This document shows, piece after piece, positions 63,118-64,000 of a stretch of DNA of 64,000 bases; the stretch's first letter is position 1; each line of letters begins with the position of its first letter. The position numbers were made by a program, and so were the translations under genes. The notes beneath the pieces are model-generated. The model had not been told where the DNA came from. It worked only from the letters and a program-made list of their open reading frames with translations, and made no database searches. Origin of the DNA: Dyadobacter alkalitolerans DSM 23607 (lineage in GTDB: Bacteria > Bacteroidota > Bacteroidia > Cytophagales > Spirosomataceae). Location of the stretch: positions 124,001-188,000 of the forward strand of contig NZ_AUAS01000009.1 of the NCBI RefSeq assembly GCF_000428845.1. Direction: 5' to 3'.

Positions 63118-64000
63118 ATGGAAAAAGCAGTTGTCCGTCATTATGTTAACAGAGGCGGGCAGCTTCCGGTGAAGCCTACAATTATTTCAGGTTTCGATGC
63201 GGATACGGACGTGCTGATCATTGATGAGCCCGAGCTTTCCAGAAAAGACCTGGTTTTTGAGCAGGACGGCGATAATACATTGGTCAGACTGGCGGATTCA
63301 TTTATGATCCTGGCTTCGCTGGAAAATGTGCATGCAATTGATCTGGACCCGGTCCCGTTTTTGAAAGAGTTCTATAAGGCGTTGCAGGAGAATGATATAG
63401 ATGAAATTTTATCGTTTCTGCCTGAGGATGTTTTATGGGAAATGGGCGGCCCGCAGGATTTAATTCCCTGGGCAGGTGCCTGGGAAGGAAAAGCAGGAGT
63501 AAGGCAATTTTTCCAATTACAAAAAGAAGGATTGGCTTTTGAAAAACTGAATCCAACCCGGTTTGTAGCGCAGGGAAATACAGTGGCCGTCGTGCTGGAA
63601 GGAAGCGGTGAAGCCAGAGCCGGGAAAGCTTTTTCAGGCAGCGTGGTGCATTGGTTTATTGTAAAAAATGGCAGGATCAGCCAGCTGCAATGTTACCGCG
63701 ATACATTTCCGATCATCGAGGCCATGCAGGGTGGTAGGCCGTTCACGATAGCAGCAAATAGTTTTGGATCAGCACATTATACTAATAAATCAGTCACATC
63801 GCCGCGAACAACGGACAGCATTGTGTTTGACGAAGCGATTTTTGCTAATGCGCCGGCAACGGTAAAATCGGCCAGGGGCATGTATGGCGCACTACAAGGA
63901 TTCAAACCCGAGGACATCCGCAAAGCATTTGCCCCAAATGTAGTGTGGCATATGTTCGGGCCGAGGGACATCATTGCATGGTCGGGGGAGCGCATCGGAC
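63118..64000 (+). CDS. SnoaL/NTF2-like domain protein, 3'-truncated by window edge
   Basis: A frame open from ATG 63118 to the window end (294 residues and more). About 80 residues of unassigned N-terminal sequence come first (MEKAVVRHYVNRGGQLPVKP, VFEQDGDNTLVRLADSFMIL). Then a SnoaL-like domain (EFYKALQENDIDEILSFLPEDVLWEMGG, VVHWFIVKNGRISQLQCYRD), and the start of another (YGALQGFKPEDIRKAFAPNVVWHMFGP) as the window ends. So the cluster holds at least five SnoaL-like domains in three genes. Confidence 0.82.
   Translation, partial: MEKAVVRHYVNRGGQLPVKPTIISGFDADTDVLIIDEPELSRKDLVFEQDGDNTLVRLADSFMILASLENVHAIDLDPVPFLKEFYKALQENDIDEILSFLPEDVLWEMGGPQDLIPWAGAWEGKAGVRQFFQLQKEGLAFEKLNPTRFVAQGNTVAVVLEGSGEARAGKAFSGSVVHWFIVKNGRISQLQCYRDTFPIIEAMQGGRPFTIAANSFGSAHYTNKSVTSPRTTDSIVFDEAIFANAPATVKSARGMYGALQGFKPEDIRKAFAPNVVWHMFGPRDIIAWSGERIG

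Overview
The window looks like a chromosomal segment of a Bacteroidota bacterium, most likely a Cytophagales member close to Dyadobacter/Spirosoma. This is inferred from gene content: secreted DUF1080, PA14 and azurin-domain proteins, a GH140-type hydrolase, a propeller-type hybrid sensor kinase, BlaR1/BlaI, LytS/LytTR pairs, weak Shine-Dalgarno sites and AT-rich promoters. No rRNA, tRNA, CRISPR array, prophage or transposase gene was seen. Both ends cut through genes (GH29 fucosidase on the left, a SnoaL/NTF2-like protein on the right).

Layout. 1-8.3 kb: secreted carbohydrate-active genes (GH29, a large TIM-barrel hydrolase, and a reverse-strand DUF1080 / propeller-azurin / PA14 operon). 8.5-19.8 kb: a sugar-catabolic locus with a DeoR regulator, a 180-bp-period hairpin array, a fucose/arabinose-isomerase-like enzyme, a split transketolase, a Sde182-like protein, a ribose-type ABC importer with DUF2291, and fructose-1,6-bisphosphatase. 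19.8-31.4 kb: isochorismatase-like hydrolase, hybrid sensor kinase, acyltransferase, TspO-like protein, the selenium pair mnmH-selD, two periplasmic redox/rhodanese proteins and a CLC transporter.

31.4-46.2 kb is a full nitrate-assimilation island. On the reverse strand it has a siroheme-reductase-like/rubredoxin protein, a nitrate reductase fused to its own NAD(P)H-oxidoreductase and BFD module, a NarK-type transporter, a porin and the siroheme methyltransferase. On the forward strand it has nirB, nirD and a NarX/NarL-like sensor-regulator pair. nirB and nirD are separated by a second hairpin array, again with a 180-bp period.

46.2-64 kb: a GH140-like hydrolase, a DUF6169 gene with a 59-codon partner, a TPR protein, a frameshifted Gfo/Idh/MocA oxidoreductase, blaR1-blaI with two operator-like palindromes, a LacI-regulated operon (Nramp-like transporter lacking the metal-site motifs, atypical epimerase, DapA-like aldolase) with a perfect 20-bp operator-like palindrome, a three-gene LytTR/LytS/pseudo-receiver-GAF operon, and a tandem cluster of SnoaL/NTF2-like proteins.

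Most noteworthy: two sequence-unrelated arrays sharing a 180-bp period and the same TGAA/TTCA hairpin grammar; the Nramp-like transporter without metal-binding motifs inside a sugar-acid-like operon; the isomerase/transketolase/ABC locus without a kinase; the fused nitrate reductase with its rubredoxin neighbour; and the SnoaL cluster running off the right edge.
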